This document shows positions 1 through 6,745 of a stretch of DNA of 9,022 bases, in pieces. This DNA is from Chloroflexota bacterium (GTDB taxonomy: Bacteria > Chloroflexota > Dehalococcoidia > GIF9 > AB-539-J10): NCBI GenBank assembly GCA_020346965.1, contig CP070793.1:386019-395040 (forward strand). Reading direction: 5' to 3'. Below the pieces are notes generated by a model that was not told where the DNA came from, made no database searches, and saw only the letters and a program-made list of their open reading frames with translations. Made by a program: the position numbers and the translations under genes. The first letter of the stretch is position 1. Each line of letters starts with the position of its first letter.

Positions 1-42
1 GACCTTGATTTTATCCTCGGCTCATACGAAATTAAGTGGTAA
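1..42 (+). CDS. C-terminal end of an unidentified protein (partial, cut by left edge)
   Basis: Frame 1 is open from the first base and reads DLDFILGSYEIKW before a TAA stop at 40-42. Only 13 codons are visible, so no family can be named. It is called coding because it is open to the edge and because the next small gene begins inside its last codons (GTG at 36-38), the arrangement expected of a translationally coupled pair. It could also be chance. Confidence 0.4.
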   Translation, partial: DLDFILGSYEIKW

Positions 43-212
43 ACGAGCAGCTTTCAGAGCAGAACCAGCTCGGTAGGGAAACTAAACAAGCACGAAGAGA
101 AAAGCGGCGAGCAAAGAAGAAGGCCAAGATTCCCCAGCATGGCAAGAGCTTAGCGACGGTATATAAGGACGCTTTATCTAAGAGAGCCAAGCCCAAGAAG
201 GCCCACAGGTAA
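36..212 (+). CDS. Small, very basic hypothetical protein (58 aa)
   Basis: GTG start at 36-38, stop TAA at 210-212. An in-frame TAA at 33-35 lies immediately before the GTG, so nothing longer is possible. The product is dominated by Lys and Arg, with a dense stretch around residues 16-31 (KQARREKRRAKKKAK) and a basic tail (KRAKPKKAHR). Such composition suits a nucleic-acid or ribosome contact, but no domain is recognised. The start overlaps the preceding gene's end by 7 nt and no Shine-Dalgarno is visible, so coupling to upstream translation is likely. The conserved-looking segment IPQHGKSLATVYKDAL (residues 32-47) argues for a real folded or binding element. Function unknown; the coding call is moderately confident. 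Confidence 0.55.
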   Translation: MVNEQLSEQNQLGRETKQARREKRRAKKKAKIPQHGKSLATVYKDALSKRAKPKKAHR

Positions 213-236
213 TCAAACTAAAACCCGGCCAATGCT

Positions 237-356
237 ATGATAAAGAAATTCCTTCTCAGAGGTCCAATTATAGTCTTGATTTGCCTGGCAATTGGCTTCG
301 CCATAGTTTACGGCGGTGGCTGGTTACTCCAGCAATTGGGGTGCTCAGGACCCTGA
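237..356 (+). CDS. Small single-span membrane protein (39 aa), hypothetical
   Basis: ATG at 237-239, TGA at 354-356. The peptide has a short basic N-terminus (MIKKFLLR), then one hydrophobic stretch at about residues 10-32 (PIIVLICLAIGFAIVYGGGW), and a short tail ending GCSGP. The charge pattern predicts an inner-membrane protein with the N-terminus in the cytoplasm. It follows the basic small gene by 24 nt on the same strand, which fits an operon. The ribosome-binding site is weak. Another ATG at 232-234 is in a different frame and stops after two codons. The gene ends 21 nt before the stop of the converging CDF gene. No family recognised; it could be a chance hydrophobic ORF. Confidence 0.45.
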   Translation: MIKKFLLRGPIIVLICLAIGFAIVYGGGWLLQQLGCSGP

Positions 357-377
357 AAAGCAAATTCCTTGAGGTAA

Positions 378-1286
378 CTAGTTAGTTCGGCGTTTTGAGC
401 AGATCGCAGCACATTGCTCGCATGCATTGTCGCACGGCTCAGCATGAATCGTTACACTGGCTTCGCTTAGTTGGCTTTGTATCTCGACTTCAATCCGGTC
501 ACATATTTGATGAGCCTGCTCCAGACTAATATTCCTAGCCATCACCAGATGAAGGTCTATGTAACTCCGATTTCCAGCCCGGCGTGTCCGTAGTGCATGG
601 AAGCCAGACACCTCGCGGCTATGTTCCCTTAAACAGTCCTCGATAACTGCTTGTTGGGAAGAAGGTAGCGTTTCGTCAAGCAGTCCCGATACAGGCTTAC
701 GGATAGTATCAATAGCTACTTTCAGTATGTAAATAGCAACTCCGATAGCAATCACAGAGTCAATAATGCTGAGACCGGTGATTCTCACTATTGCCAGTCC
801 TACTAGCACGGCTGACGCGGAGTAGACATCGGTGGCAATATTGCGGGCATTGGCTTCCAAAGCTACTGAGCCAGTAGCCCGGGATACATTCATTAGATGC
901 CGAGAAAGGAAAATGCTGACCACTATGGAAACCGCCATCACAGCTATTCCAGCCTCGGCTAGTTCAATGCTAGAGCCTTCTATTATCCTGACTATTGCCG
1001 AATAGATAATCAGTCCGCCAGTGATAAAGATGAGAACTCCCTGCACAACACCAGCAATGTCCTCTACCTTGCCATGACCATACGGATGTTCGGCATCGGC
1101 TGGCTTCGCAGCAATGCGGATAGCAAAGAAAGTAATTAGCCCGGCAAACAAATCCAGTAAACTATCGGCTGCCTGAGCCAGTATACTGATGCTACCCGTC
1201 AGCCAGCCAACGATCACCTTAAATATTATTAAACCAACGACTACTCCGATCAGTAGTTTGGTAGCTCCGGTCTTTGTCGAAAACAT
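378..1286 (-). CDS. Cation diffusion facilitator (CDF) family metal transporter, FieF/YiiP-like
   Basis: A 302-residue protein of normal CDF length, exporting divalent metal (Zn, Fe, Mn or Co class) by proton antiport as a membrane dimer. Six membrane spans fill residues ~10-200. Site A in span 2 is D41xxxD45. The loop motif HPYGHGK (67-73) supplies H67 and H71, with D64 nearby. The span-5 motif reads N149xxxD153, where YiiP has HxxxD, so one transport-site His is Asn. The cytoplasmic domain (~206-283) keeps the YiiP-like metal ligands: H230 in GFHALRTR, H246 in DLHLVM, H259 in QAH, H281, and E283 in place of Asp. After it comes a short tail with C285, C289, C292 and C296. The ATG start is supported by AAAGGAC about 5 nt upstream. 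The gene is divergent from an MFS exporter. Family call is firm; metal specificity is not. Confidence 0.93.
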   Translation of the reverse strand: MFSTKTGATKLLIGVVVGLIIFKVIVGWLTGSISILAQAADSLLDLFAGLITFFAIRIAAKPADAEHPYGHGKVEDIAGVVQGVLIFITGGLIIYSAIVRIIEGSSIELAEAGIAVMAVSIVVSIFLSRHLMNVSRATGSVALEANARNIATDVYSASAVLVGLAIVRITGLSIIDSVIAIGVAIYILKVAIDTIRKPVSGLLDETLPSSQQAVIEDCLREHSREVSGFHALRTRRAGNRSYIDLHLVMARNISLEQAHQICDRIEVEIQSQLSEASVTIHAEPCDNACEQCAAICSKRRTN

Positions 1287-1330
1287 TTCTGTCCTTTGCG
1301 CTTTCCGATGTAAAACAATATGGGACTAGA

Positions 1331-1359
1331 AGTTTACAGCTATATTTGCACTAAGGCAA
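1331..1359 (-). promoter_or_regulatory. Candidate sigma70-type promoter for the CDF gene
   Basis: On the minus strand TTGCCT (1354-1359) is followed after 17 nt by TAAACT (1331-1336), four of six matches in each box. Transcription would start near 1324, giving a leader of about 38 nt containing the AAAGGAC ribosome-binding site. It lies in the 195-bp divergent CDF/MFS spacer. Plausible only. No clear promoter was found for the MFS gene in the same spacer. Confidence 0.33.
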
Positions 1360-1481
1360 CCGCTAACCAGGATTTTCCCGCTGATTCACTATGTAACGCG
1401 ATCGGGGCTGTAAAGCAATCGTTTAAATAATACCCGCAAGGACTGGCAAAGTGCTCGGTAAATACGTTAAACTGGCTGGTT

Positions 1482-2867
1482 ATGAATGACTCCACGGGTA
1501 GGGGTACCAGTAAGGGAGTTGTACTCATTGTCGCCGCGCTGGCCTCGTTTGTTTTTCCGTTTATGGTATCCGCTGTGAATATCGCCCTCCCTACAATCGG
1601 GGAAAAGCTGTTTGTGGATGCTATCACGTTGAGCTGGATTGCTACGTCCTACCTGCTATCCTCGGCAGCCCTTCTTGTCCCCTTGGGCAGGATAGCGGAC
1701 ATATATGGTAGAAAGAAGATTTTTACCCTTGGCATAGTTATCTTCACTATCTCGTCCTTCTCTGCGGGAATGGCAAACTCCGCCGCTATACTTATTGCTT
1801 GCCGGGTCTTCCAAGGAATGGGCGGTGCCATGCTGGCCGGGACCGCGATAGCATTGCTTACCACGGTATTTCCCGCCAACGAGAGGGGAAAGGTCCTGGG
1901 GATTTATGTCGCGGCGGTATACTTCGGCCTCTCTCTAGGTCCGGTTCTGGGCGGTATCCTGACGCACAATCTTGGTTGGAGTAGCATCTTCTTCCTAGGG
2001 GCACTCCTCGGACTCGTAGTCATAATCATCGTTTTGCGGAAGCTAAAAGGTGAATGGACCGGGGCGAAGGGAGAGAGATTTGACTTTGGCGGCTCCTTAA
2101 TCTATGTCCTCGGGCTTGTAGCGCTAGTTTATGGCTTCACATTTCTGCCGGCGACGCTAGGAGTGGGGTTGATTGTTGGAGGCGCTATCGGGCTTTTGGC
2201 ATTCACCAGGTGGGAGATGAAAGCAAAAAGCCCGGTGCTGAATATCAACTTGTTCAAGAATAGTAGAACCTTCACCCTATCCAATGTGGCAGCGTTGATC
2301 AATTACAGTGCCACATTCGCCATAACTTTCCTCATGAGCCTTTACTTGCAGTGGATGAAGGAATTCAGCCCCCAAAATGCCGGCTTGATTCTGATCGCCA
2401 TGCCCGCTACGCAGGCTATTTTTGCCCCGCTTGCCGGCAGGCTCTCGGACAGGATTGAACCACGGCTAATTGCCTCGGCAGGAATGGCATTGACTACCGT
2501 AGGACTTGTCATCTTCATCTTTCTCAATGAAGCGACCCCCTTGAAGTTCATTATAGCCAACTTGATTCTAATTGGTTTGGGCCTTGCTCTCTTCGTGTCA
2601 CCCAATACTAACGCAATTATGAGTTCTGCACCGAAGACGGCTTACGGCGTAGCTTCGGCAATTCTAGCGACGATGCGGCAGGTTGGCACCGTGCTAAGCA
2701 TGGGAGTTGCCATGTCGATGTTTACCCTATACAACATCGCGAATGTCCAAATTACACCCGGATACTATCCGCTTTTCCAGCAAAGTATGAAGACATCTTT
2801 CACAGTTTTTGCTGCCCTCTGCTTTGGTGGCATATTTGCTTCGCTCGTCAGGGGGAAGATACGATAG
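1482..2867 (+). CDS. MFS transporter, DHA2 (EmrB/QacA-like) drug:H+ antiporter family
   Basis: A 461-residue integral membrane protein, likely 14 spans, typical of the DHA2 exporters that pump out drugs or metabolites using the proton gradient. Visible signatures: motif A LGRIADIYGRKK (68-79) in the loop between spans 2 and 3, motif B RVFQGMGGAM (108-117) in span 4, antiporter motif C with GPVLGG (153-158) in span 5, and a second-half motif-A relic GRLSDRIEP (319-327). The first span ends VSAVNIALPTIG (29-40). It lacks the Asp seen in the classical EmrB/QacA 'LDxTIVNVALP' motif, so this belongs to a subgroup with a neutral residue there. An in-frame stop at 1428 and no other start codon support ATG 1482, though no Shine-Dalgarno is evident. 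Substrate unknown. Divergent from a metal exporter, which may hint at shared stress regulation. Confidence 0.9.
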   Translation: MNDSTGRGTSKGVVLIVAALASFVFPFMVSAVNIALPTIGEKLFVDAITLSWIATSYLLSSAALLVPLGRIADIYGRKKIFTLGIVIFTISSFSAGMANSAAILIACRVFQGMGGAMLAGTAIALLTTVFPANERGKVLGIYVAAVYFGLSLGPVLGGILTHNLGWSSIFFLGALLGLVVIIIVLRKLKGEWTGAKGERFDFGGSLIYVLGLVALVYGFTFLPATLGVGLIVGGAIGLLAFTRWEMKAKSPVLNINLFKNSRTFTLSNVAALINYSATFAITFLMSLYLQWMKEFSPQNAGLILIAMPATQAIFAPLAGRLSDRIEPRLIASAGMALTTVGLVIFIFLNEATPLKFIIANLILIGLGLALFVSPNTNAIMSSAPKTAYGVASAILATMRQVGTVLSMGVAMSMFTLYNIANVQITPGYYPLFQQSMKTSFTVFAALCFGGIFASLVRGKIR

Positions 2868-2883
2868 ATCCTCACGCCATCAT

Positions 2884-3013
2884 CTAAATCCTACTTGCCA
2901 AGCTCTAAGCAAATCCAAATATCAGAACTCTAAATCCTAGGCTTTTCAAACACTTTCGTTTAATGCTTTCAGATTATTTGGAATTTCGTGCTCGGGATTC
3001 TGAACTTGAAGCG
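2884..3013. repeat. Imperfect inverted-repeat intergenic element (AAATCC/GGATTT type)
   Basis: Between the convergent MFS and dCMP deaminase genes. The 10-mer CTAAATCCTA occurs directly repeated at 2884-2893 and 2930-2939. The left arm at about 2898-2926 (core AAATCCAAATATCAGAA) is matched in reverse complement by the right arm at about 2968-2997 (core TTCAGATTATTTGGAATTT), leaving a loop of about 42 nt. The AT-rich composition with repeated 'aaatcc' and 'ggatt' blocks resembles interspersed intergenic repeats I recall from Dehalococcoidia and other uncultured bacterial genomes. Its position at convergent 3' ends could let it act as a bidirectional terminator or mRNA-end structure. The right edge may slightly overlap sequence just before the deaminase stop. 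Confidence 0.6.
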
Positions 3014-3026
3014 GAGCGTCCTCGTT

Positions 3027-3509
3027 TCAAGGCAGGCAAGATATTTCGGATGGTGGTTTCTTATGCAGGTCAAACTCTATGCCGGCTTCATGAAACAGGT
3101 CCGCAAAGGAGTTGTCAGCATAGTTACCAAAGGTTGCAAATCGTTTTATTTTGGAATTGACCAGCATCTTAGCACAGAGTACACAGGGCGTGTGTGTACA
3201 GTAGATGGTAGAACCCTCTAGACTGACACCATGTAACGAGGCTTGGATAATGACATTCTGCTCGGCATGAATACCCCGACATACTTCATGCCTGGTTCCA
3301 GATTCTATGCCCAACTCGTCCCTTAAGCAGCCGAGTTCAAGACAATCTTTTAGTCCGGCGGCAGCCCCATTGTATCCGGTAGCCAATATGTGCTTACCCT
3401 TCACTGCTACGGCGCCTATGTGATGGCGTTGACAGGTGGAGCGCTCCGCCACTACCGAAGCTATCTTCAGGAAATATTCATCGATATCCGGCCTGGTTTT
3501 CTTTTTCAT
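3027..3509 (-). CDS. dCMP deaminase (ComEB-like cytidine/deoxycytidylate deaminase family)
   Basis: A 160-residue cytosolic zinc enzyme of usual family length, converting dCMP to dUMP for thymidylate synthesis. The catalytic zinc signature is complete: HAEQNVI (H81 ligand, E83 general acid/base) and PCVLC (C109 and C112 ligands). Supporting family features are the N-terminal RPDIDEYF (6-13), CQRHHIGAV (26-34), ATGYNGA (43-49), and GTRHEVCRGI just before the HAE motif. The ATG at 3507-3509 overlaps the upstream kinase-like gene's TGA in an ATGA (3506-3509), so translation is probably coupled and the two are one operon. A dUTPase, which also makes dUMP, lies divergently about 840 bp away. A late competence protein (ComEB) label is possible, but deoxycytidylate deaminase is the likely activity. 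Confidence 0.9.
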   Translation of the reverse strand: MKKKTRPDIDEYFLKIASVVAERSTCQRHHIGAVAVKGKHILATGYNGAAAGLKDCLELGCLRDELGIESGTRHEVCRGIHAEQNVIIQASLHGVSLEGSTIYCTHTPCVLCAKMLVNSKIKRFATFGNYADNSFADLFHEAGIEFDLHKKPPSEISCLP

Positions 3510-4048
3510 TTCAAAGCAGATATAACTCGTTCCGTTTCCTTTTCCAGTTCCTCCAAGGAAGCCTCATTTACTATTGTAAAGTTAGCCATGGCGATTGGCC
3601 CGCCCTTGTTTATGTTCTCTATCTCCGATTTATCTCGACTGGCTGCTTCCTTCACCTTCAAGGGCCGTTCCATTCTATCAGCGAGCCTTCCATGCCTCGT
3701 TGTTGGCGACGCCCAGACGGCAACCGTGGTTAATTGCTTACCATAGTATTCATTCAAAAAAATATACTCTTCCCACGAGTACAGACCATCAATCACAACA
3801 TTCGATGATTCAAGCGAGCTATCAATCCTGGGCAAGTTCAATTTAGCGTAAGCAGCCATTCCATGTTCTCTCCTGAGTTGCTGTCGAATATAGCGCTCGC
3901 CTTCCTCATTCCGTTGGAGCCCTTCATTTTTGAGTTCCGCATCTGTAATATCTCCAAACCGCACTTTCTTATAGCCATGTTCCTCAAACACCCTGGCTAC
4001 TTCAGATTTTCCCGCACCAGCCATACCGACAATTGCTACCACTTTCAC
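3506..4048 (-). CDS. P-loop NTPase / kinase-like protein (UPF0200- or dephospho-CoA-kinase-like)
   Basis: 180 residues with a Walker A loop GMAGAGKS (8-15) right after the first strand, MKVVAIV. A hydrophobic strand ending in Asp, VVIDGL (84-89), acts as Walker B or the substrate-side aspartate. R118, R121 and R125 in the TRHGRLADRMERP segment suit a lid. The layout and the ending TIVNEASLEELEKE (158-171) resemble archaeal UPF0200 proteins and dephospho-CoA or adenylate kinases. True phosphate acceptor unknown. The start is GTG: an in-frame TAA lies only one codon upstream (4052-4054 on the plus strand), ruling out a longer form. No Shine-Dalgarno is present, and TATGTA/TATAAG sits immediately upstream, suggesting a leaderless mRNA; GTG at 4040-4042 is an alternative start. 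It overlaps dCMP deaminase by ATGA, pointing to a nucleotide-related role. Confidence 0.75.
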   Translation of the reverse strand: MKVVAIVGMAGAGKSEVARVFEEHGYKKVRFGDITDAELKNEGLQRNEEGERYIRQQLRREHGMAAYAKLNLPRIDSSLESSNVVIDGLYSWEEYIFLNEYYGKQLTTVAVWASPTTRHGRLADRMERPLKVKEAASRDKSEIENINKGGPIAMANFTIVNEASLEELEKETERVISALK

Positions 4049-4270
4049 GGCTTATACATATTTAACAAATGAACTGCGATAGCACCTATATTAACAGGAT
4101 TCTACACAACTATCATAGTGAAAATCCCAGACCTCAACGAAAAATTAGTCCCCACCATCCCCGGCAAACCGTGGACAGGCTCTTAACCATTCTTGCCAAG
4201 ACTGCAATAGATTTGGCTCGTCCCCAAACGGAAAAACCTTGTTACCTACATAGCAAAATATCGGTATACC

Positions 4271-4299
4271 TTGTCTGGTGATTCAGCACAGATTATACT
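4271..4299 (+). promoter_or_regulatory. Sigma70-type promoter for the dUTPase gene
   Basis: TTGTCT (4271-4276), a spacer of exactly 17 nt, then TATACT (4294-4299): four of six and five of six matches to consensus. Transcription would start near 4306, giving a leader of about 40 nt. The rest of the 298-bp spacer back to 4049 shows no gene. It contains the presumed upstream sequence of the minus-strand kinase-like gene. Confidence 0.6.
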
Positions 4300-4346
4300 A
4301 AACATCGATAAGTTGGGTTGCACTGATTCAACCTGTTGGTGAGCAA

Positions 4347-4862
4347 ATGTTTGGCGCTCTTTCCAGAGAAGATATTCTAAAGATGCTGGAGGCAAATCCC
4401 CCTCTGGTGGAAAACTTATGTGATATTCAGCAGCAGGTTCAACCCAATGGCATAGATTTAACCCTCAAAGAAATAGCTTTGATCGACTCCCCGGGCAGCT
4501 TAGGCCCTGGCACGGAAGGCAGAGCCCTTTCCAATACTTCTCAACTCATTTTCAATGGGCGGGACCGTATAGATCTATTACCCGGTTGCTACTTGGTAAC
4601 ATACAACGAGGTGATCAATCTCCCCAAGAACATAATGGCTCTGGCAAGGCCCCGGTCAAGTCTTCTACGCTGCGGGGTCAGTATTCATAACGCAGTTTGG
4701 GATGCTGGGTATTCGGGCAGGTCGCAGTCCCTTATGGTCGTATACAATGCACAGGGATTCCGTCTGCACAGGAACGCACGAATTGTCCAGATGATCTTTC
4801 TCTCTTTAAGCCACGAGGTAGACCAGGGTTATCAAGGCGTGTTCCAGGGCGAGAACATCTGA
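4347..4862 (+). CDS. dut: dUTP diphosphatase, archaeal-type (dCTP deaminase/dUTPase superfamily)
   Basis: 171 residues; predicted cytosolic trimer that hydrolyses dUTP to dUMP and pyrophosphate, keeping uracil out of DNA and feeding thymidylate synthesis. Motifs in order: QPNGIDLTL (32-40), LPGCYLVTYNEVINLP (78-93), ARPRSSLLRCG (100-110), VWDAGYSGRS (117-126, with the conserved Asp 119), NARIVQMIF (143-151) and the nucleotide-closing tail GYQGVFQGEN (161-170). Automatic annotation may call it dCTP deaminase. However, the position of the deaminating Glu (as in 'LEI' of bifunctional archaeal enzymes) is Leu here (SLMVVYN, 128-134), and the whole pattern fits the archaeal-type dUTPase family. 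ATG 4347 has GGTGAG just upstream (4338-4343). It converges on the radical SAM gene with 18 bp between stops and no clear terminator. Confidence 0.82.
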   Translation: MFGALSREDILKMLEANPPLVENLCDIQQQVQPNGIDLTLKEIALIDSPGSLGPGTEGRALSNTSQLIFNGRDRIDLLPGCYLVTYNEVINLPKNIMALARPRSSLLRCGVSIHNAVWDAGYSGRSQSLMVVYNAQGFRLHRNARIVQMIFLSLSHEVDQGYQGVFQGENI

Positions 4863-4880
4863 CGTGGCTTTTCAGTGAGG

Positions 4881-6419
4881 CTAGCTTCGTTTCCCTGCTG
4901 GCTTCAACCTGCGGACATCACTGGTTAGGGATACACGTATTTTCTTGGCGACCTTGCGGAAATGGAATCCCTGGACAGCAAGCGTCATGGATAAAGGAAA
5001 AGTTTTTGGCTTTTTCAACAATGTCCAGCCGACCAGCTTCCAGTAATGTATTCTCCCCCTCTCCATGATCCCCAAAACCCATGTGGTCCGTATCAATGCT
5101 ATGAGATGGAGAAGAGAAACCTTGAATCTCCCTTTATTGCTAGGTTGATACTCTTTCAGAAAGGTTTTAATACGCTCATAGTATTGCCTGGGGGCATAGA
5201 TTGTATCTACAACATGCTCATAGCCCCTGGTAAGCGCTTCGCGACCCATTTTGGGGATGAAATTGGTTGAACCATCTGTGTTATCACCAGAGCCCTTTGG
5301 CAGTATGCGGTTTTCCTTCTTTAAACGTTTATATAATCTTGTCTCTGGAGGAGCCATCAGTACACCGACCATGGCGGTAACGATTCCACTCTTCTGAATG
5401 AAATCGATTTGGCTTCTGAAGATGGAAAGTGGGTCGCTATCAAACCCAACAATGAATCCTCCTTGTACCTGCAACCCATAGTTCTGTATCTTCTTGACTG
5501 AGGCCAGCAAATCACGATTCTTATTCGGCAATTTATTACATTCGACCAGACTTTCTTCGCTGGGGCTTTCGATGCCCACAAATACCATGTTAAATCCCGC
5601 CGTAGTCATCATACGCATCAACTCTTCATCATCGGCAAGATTTATGGATGCTTCCGTAAAAAATGAAAAGGGACGGTTCTTCTCTTCCATCCACTTAATT
5701 ATTGCCGGCAGAATTTCCGACTTTAGTTTTCGTTTGTTGCCGATGAAATTATCATCAACAAAAAATACACTAGCTCGCCATCCTCTATCATATAATGCGT
5801 CCAGTTCGGCTATTACCTGATCCTTGCCCTTGGTTCGTGGTTTATGCCCGTTCAGTATAACGATATCGCAGAATTCGCAATTAAAAGGACATCCACGAGA
5901 ATACTGAATAGTCATCGATTGGTATTTTTTCATGTCGATAAGTGACCACAAAGGCACAGGAGTTTTCCCTATATCCGGGAATTCTTCAGACGCGTAGATA
6001 TGCTTGGCACAGCCTTTCTCTAAATCTTCTATAAAGAGCGGCAGCTTATCTTCAGTTTCACCAAATATAATATGGTCTAGCTCATCAAACCCAAAGTCTT
6101 CATACCCGGGGTTGAAAAAGGGACCGCCTGCCACAATCTTGGTCCCTAGCTTTTTGCACCTATCGATGACCTCTCTCGCGGAATCTTGCTGCGCCACCAT
6201 GGCGCTGAGAAAAACATAATCCGCCCACTCAAGGTCTCCGTCTGTCAGGGCTGTGACATTCATGTCGACGAGCTTTTTCTCCCATCCCTCGGGAAGCATG
6301 GCAGCCACAGTCAATAAGCCGAGGGGGGGAAAAGCGGCCTTTTTGAGAATGAATTTTAAAGCATGCTTAAAACTCCAGAAGGTATCCGGATACTGCGGAT
6401 AGACTAAAAGTATTTTCAA
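4881..6419 (-). CDS. B12-binding domain radical SAM protein with DUF4070-like C-terminus
   Basis: 512 residues. The N-terminal cobalamin-binding-type domain (~1-135) begins MKILLVYPQYPDTFWSF and includes PPLGLLTVAAMLP, VDMN and KIVAGGP. The radical SAM domain (~165-370) holds the [4Fe-4S] motif C177xxxC181xxC184 in YSRGCPFNCEFCD, plus FFVDDNFIGNK (219-229), FVGIESP (280-286) and GGFIVGFDSD (320-329). The C-terminal ~100 residues match the DUF4070 style shared with hopanoid C-2 methylase HpnP. The protein is probably a methyltransferase or other carbon-modifying enzyme; the substrate is not deducible and no hopanoid genes are nearby. The start is TTG at 6417-6419, set by a strong AAAAAGGAG with its AGGAG at 6426-6430, 6 nt upstream. 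No promoter stands out. It converges with the dUTPase gene. Confidence 0.9.
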   Translation of the reverse strand: MKILLVYPQYPDTFWSFKHALKFILKKAAFPPLGLLTVAAMLPEGWEKKLVDMNVTALTDGDLEWADYVFLSAMVAQQDSAREVIDRCKKLGTKIVAGGPFFNPGYEDFGFDELDHIIFGETEDKLPLFIEDLEKGCAKHIYASEEFPDIGKTPVPLWSLIDMKKYQSMTIQYSRGCPFNCEFCDIVILNGHKPRTKGKDQVIAELDALYDRGWRASVFFVDDNFIGNKRKLKSEILPAIIKWMEEKNRPFSFFTEASINLADDEELMRMMTTAGFNMVFVGIESPSEESLVECNKLPNKNRDLLASVKKIQNYGLQVQGGFIVGFDSDPLSIFRSQIDFIQKSGIVTAMVGVLMAPPETRLYKRLKKENRILPKGSGDNTDGSTNFIPKMGREALTRGYEHVVDTIYAPRQYYERIKTFLKEYQPSNKGRFKVSLLHLIALIRTTWVLGIMERGRIHYWKLVGWTLLKKPKTFPLSMTLAVQGFHFRKVAKKIRVSLTSDVRRLKPAGKRS

Positions 6420-6641
6420 ATTACGCTCCTTTTTATGCTCTTCTTAACACAATTTCAGCGATAATAACATAGCAGAAACCATTTTGATAGTCGAATACGT
6501 CAGCTGGGCAGTAAAGAATAAGAAGACAAGACAATCATGAAAGCCATTCTGCCCGTCTAGTTTCTTGGCGGTGGATGTTGGTTGGACCTGAACTAGCAAT
6601 CTTTGCTGAGTAAAAGGATATCTTGAGACCTTGTGAGGTGC
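6420..6641. other. Divergent intergenic region before the REDY-like gene
   Basis: No gene seen. It carries the radical SAM ribosome-binding site on the minus strand (6426-6430). A perfect 6-bp inverted repeat, CTAGTT (6557-6562) and AACTAG (6591-6596), encloses TTCTTGGCGGTGG. The 12-mer TCTTGGCGGTGG (6563-6574) recurs at 8648-8659 in another spacer. A small palindrome ACCTtgtgAGGT (6628-6639) lies just upstream of the next promoter. No convincing minus-strand promoter for the radical SAM gene was found. Confidence 0.5.
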
Positions 6642-6670
6642 TTGACAAACATGTGTGAGCCGACTATATT
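6642..6670 (+). promoter_or_regulatory. Near-consensus sigma70 promoter of the REDY-like gene
   Basis: TTGACA (6642-6647), a 17-nt spacer, then TATATT (6665-6670): a perfect -35 and five of six at -10. This is the best promoter in the window. Transcription would start near 6677, giving a leader of about 74 nt. Because the GTG at 6655 lies in the spacer, it cannot be the gene's start, which supports ATG 6751. The ACCT-N4-AGGT palindrome (6628-6639) directly upstream is a possible regulator site. Confidence 0.75.
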
Positions 6671-6737
6671 CCCTCTTGATCCAGTTGCCACAACCTCAAA
6701 GACCGAGCCTCAGTGCCTGCCGGATAGAGTCTAAGCA

Positions 6738-6745
6738 AAGGAGAG
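6738..6745 (+). promoter_or_regulatory. Ribosome-binding site that sets the REDY-like gene start
   Basis: AAAGGAGA sits 5 nt before ATG 6751, an almost perfect anti-Shine-Dalgarno match. The longer in-frame form starting at 6655 has no such site and overlaps the promoter. Confidence 0.8.

Noticed and set aside
3390..3846. Plus-strand frames across the deaminase and kinase-like genes
   Set aside because: They are antisense to two genes with complete catalytic motifs.
4069..4281. Open frame of 70 codons on the plus strand between the kinase-like gene and the dUTPase
   Set aside because: It overlaps the dUTPase -35 box, has no ribosome-binding site and no domain-like pattern; composition is that of a chance ORF.
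4863..4880. Terminator between the dUTPase and radical SAM genes
   Set aside because: The 18-bp spacer has no stable hairpin or T-run.
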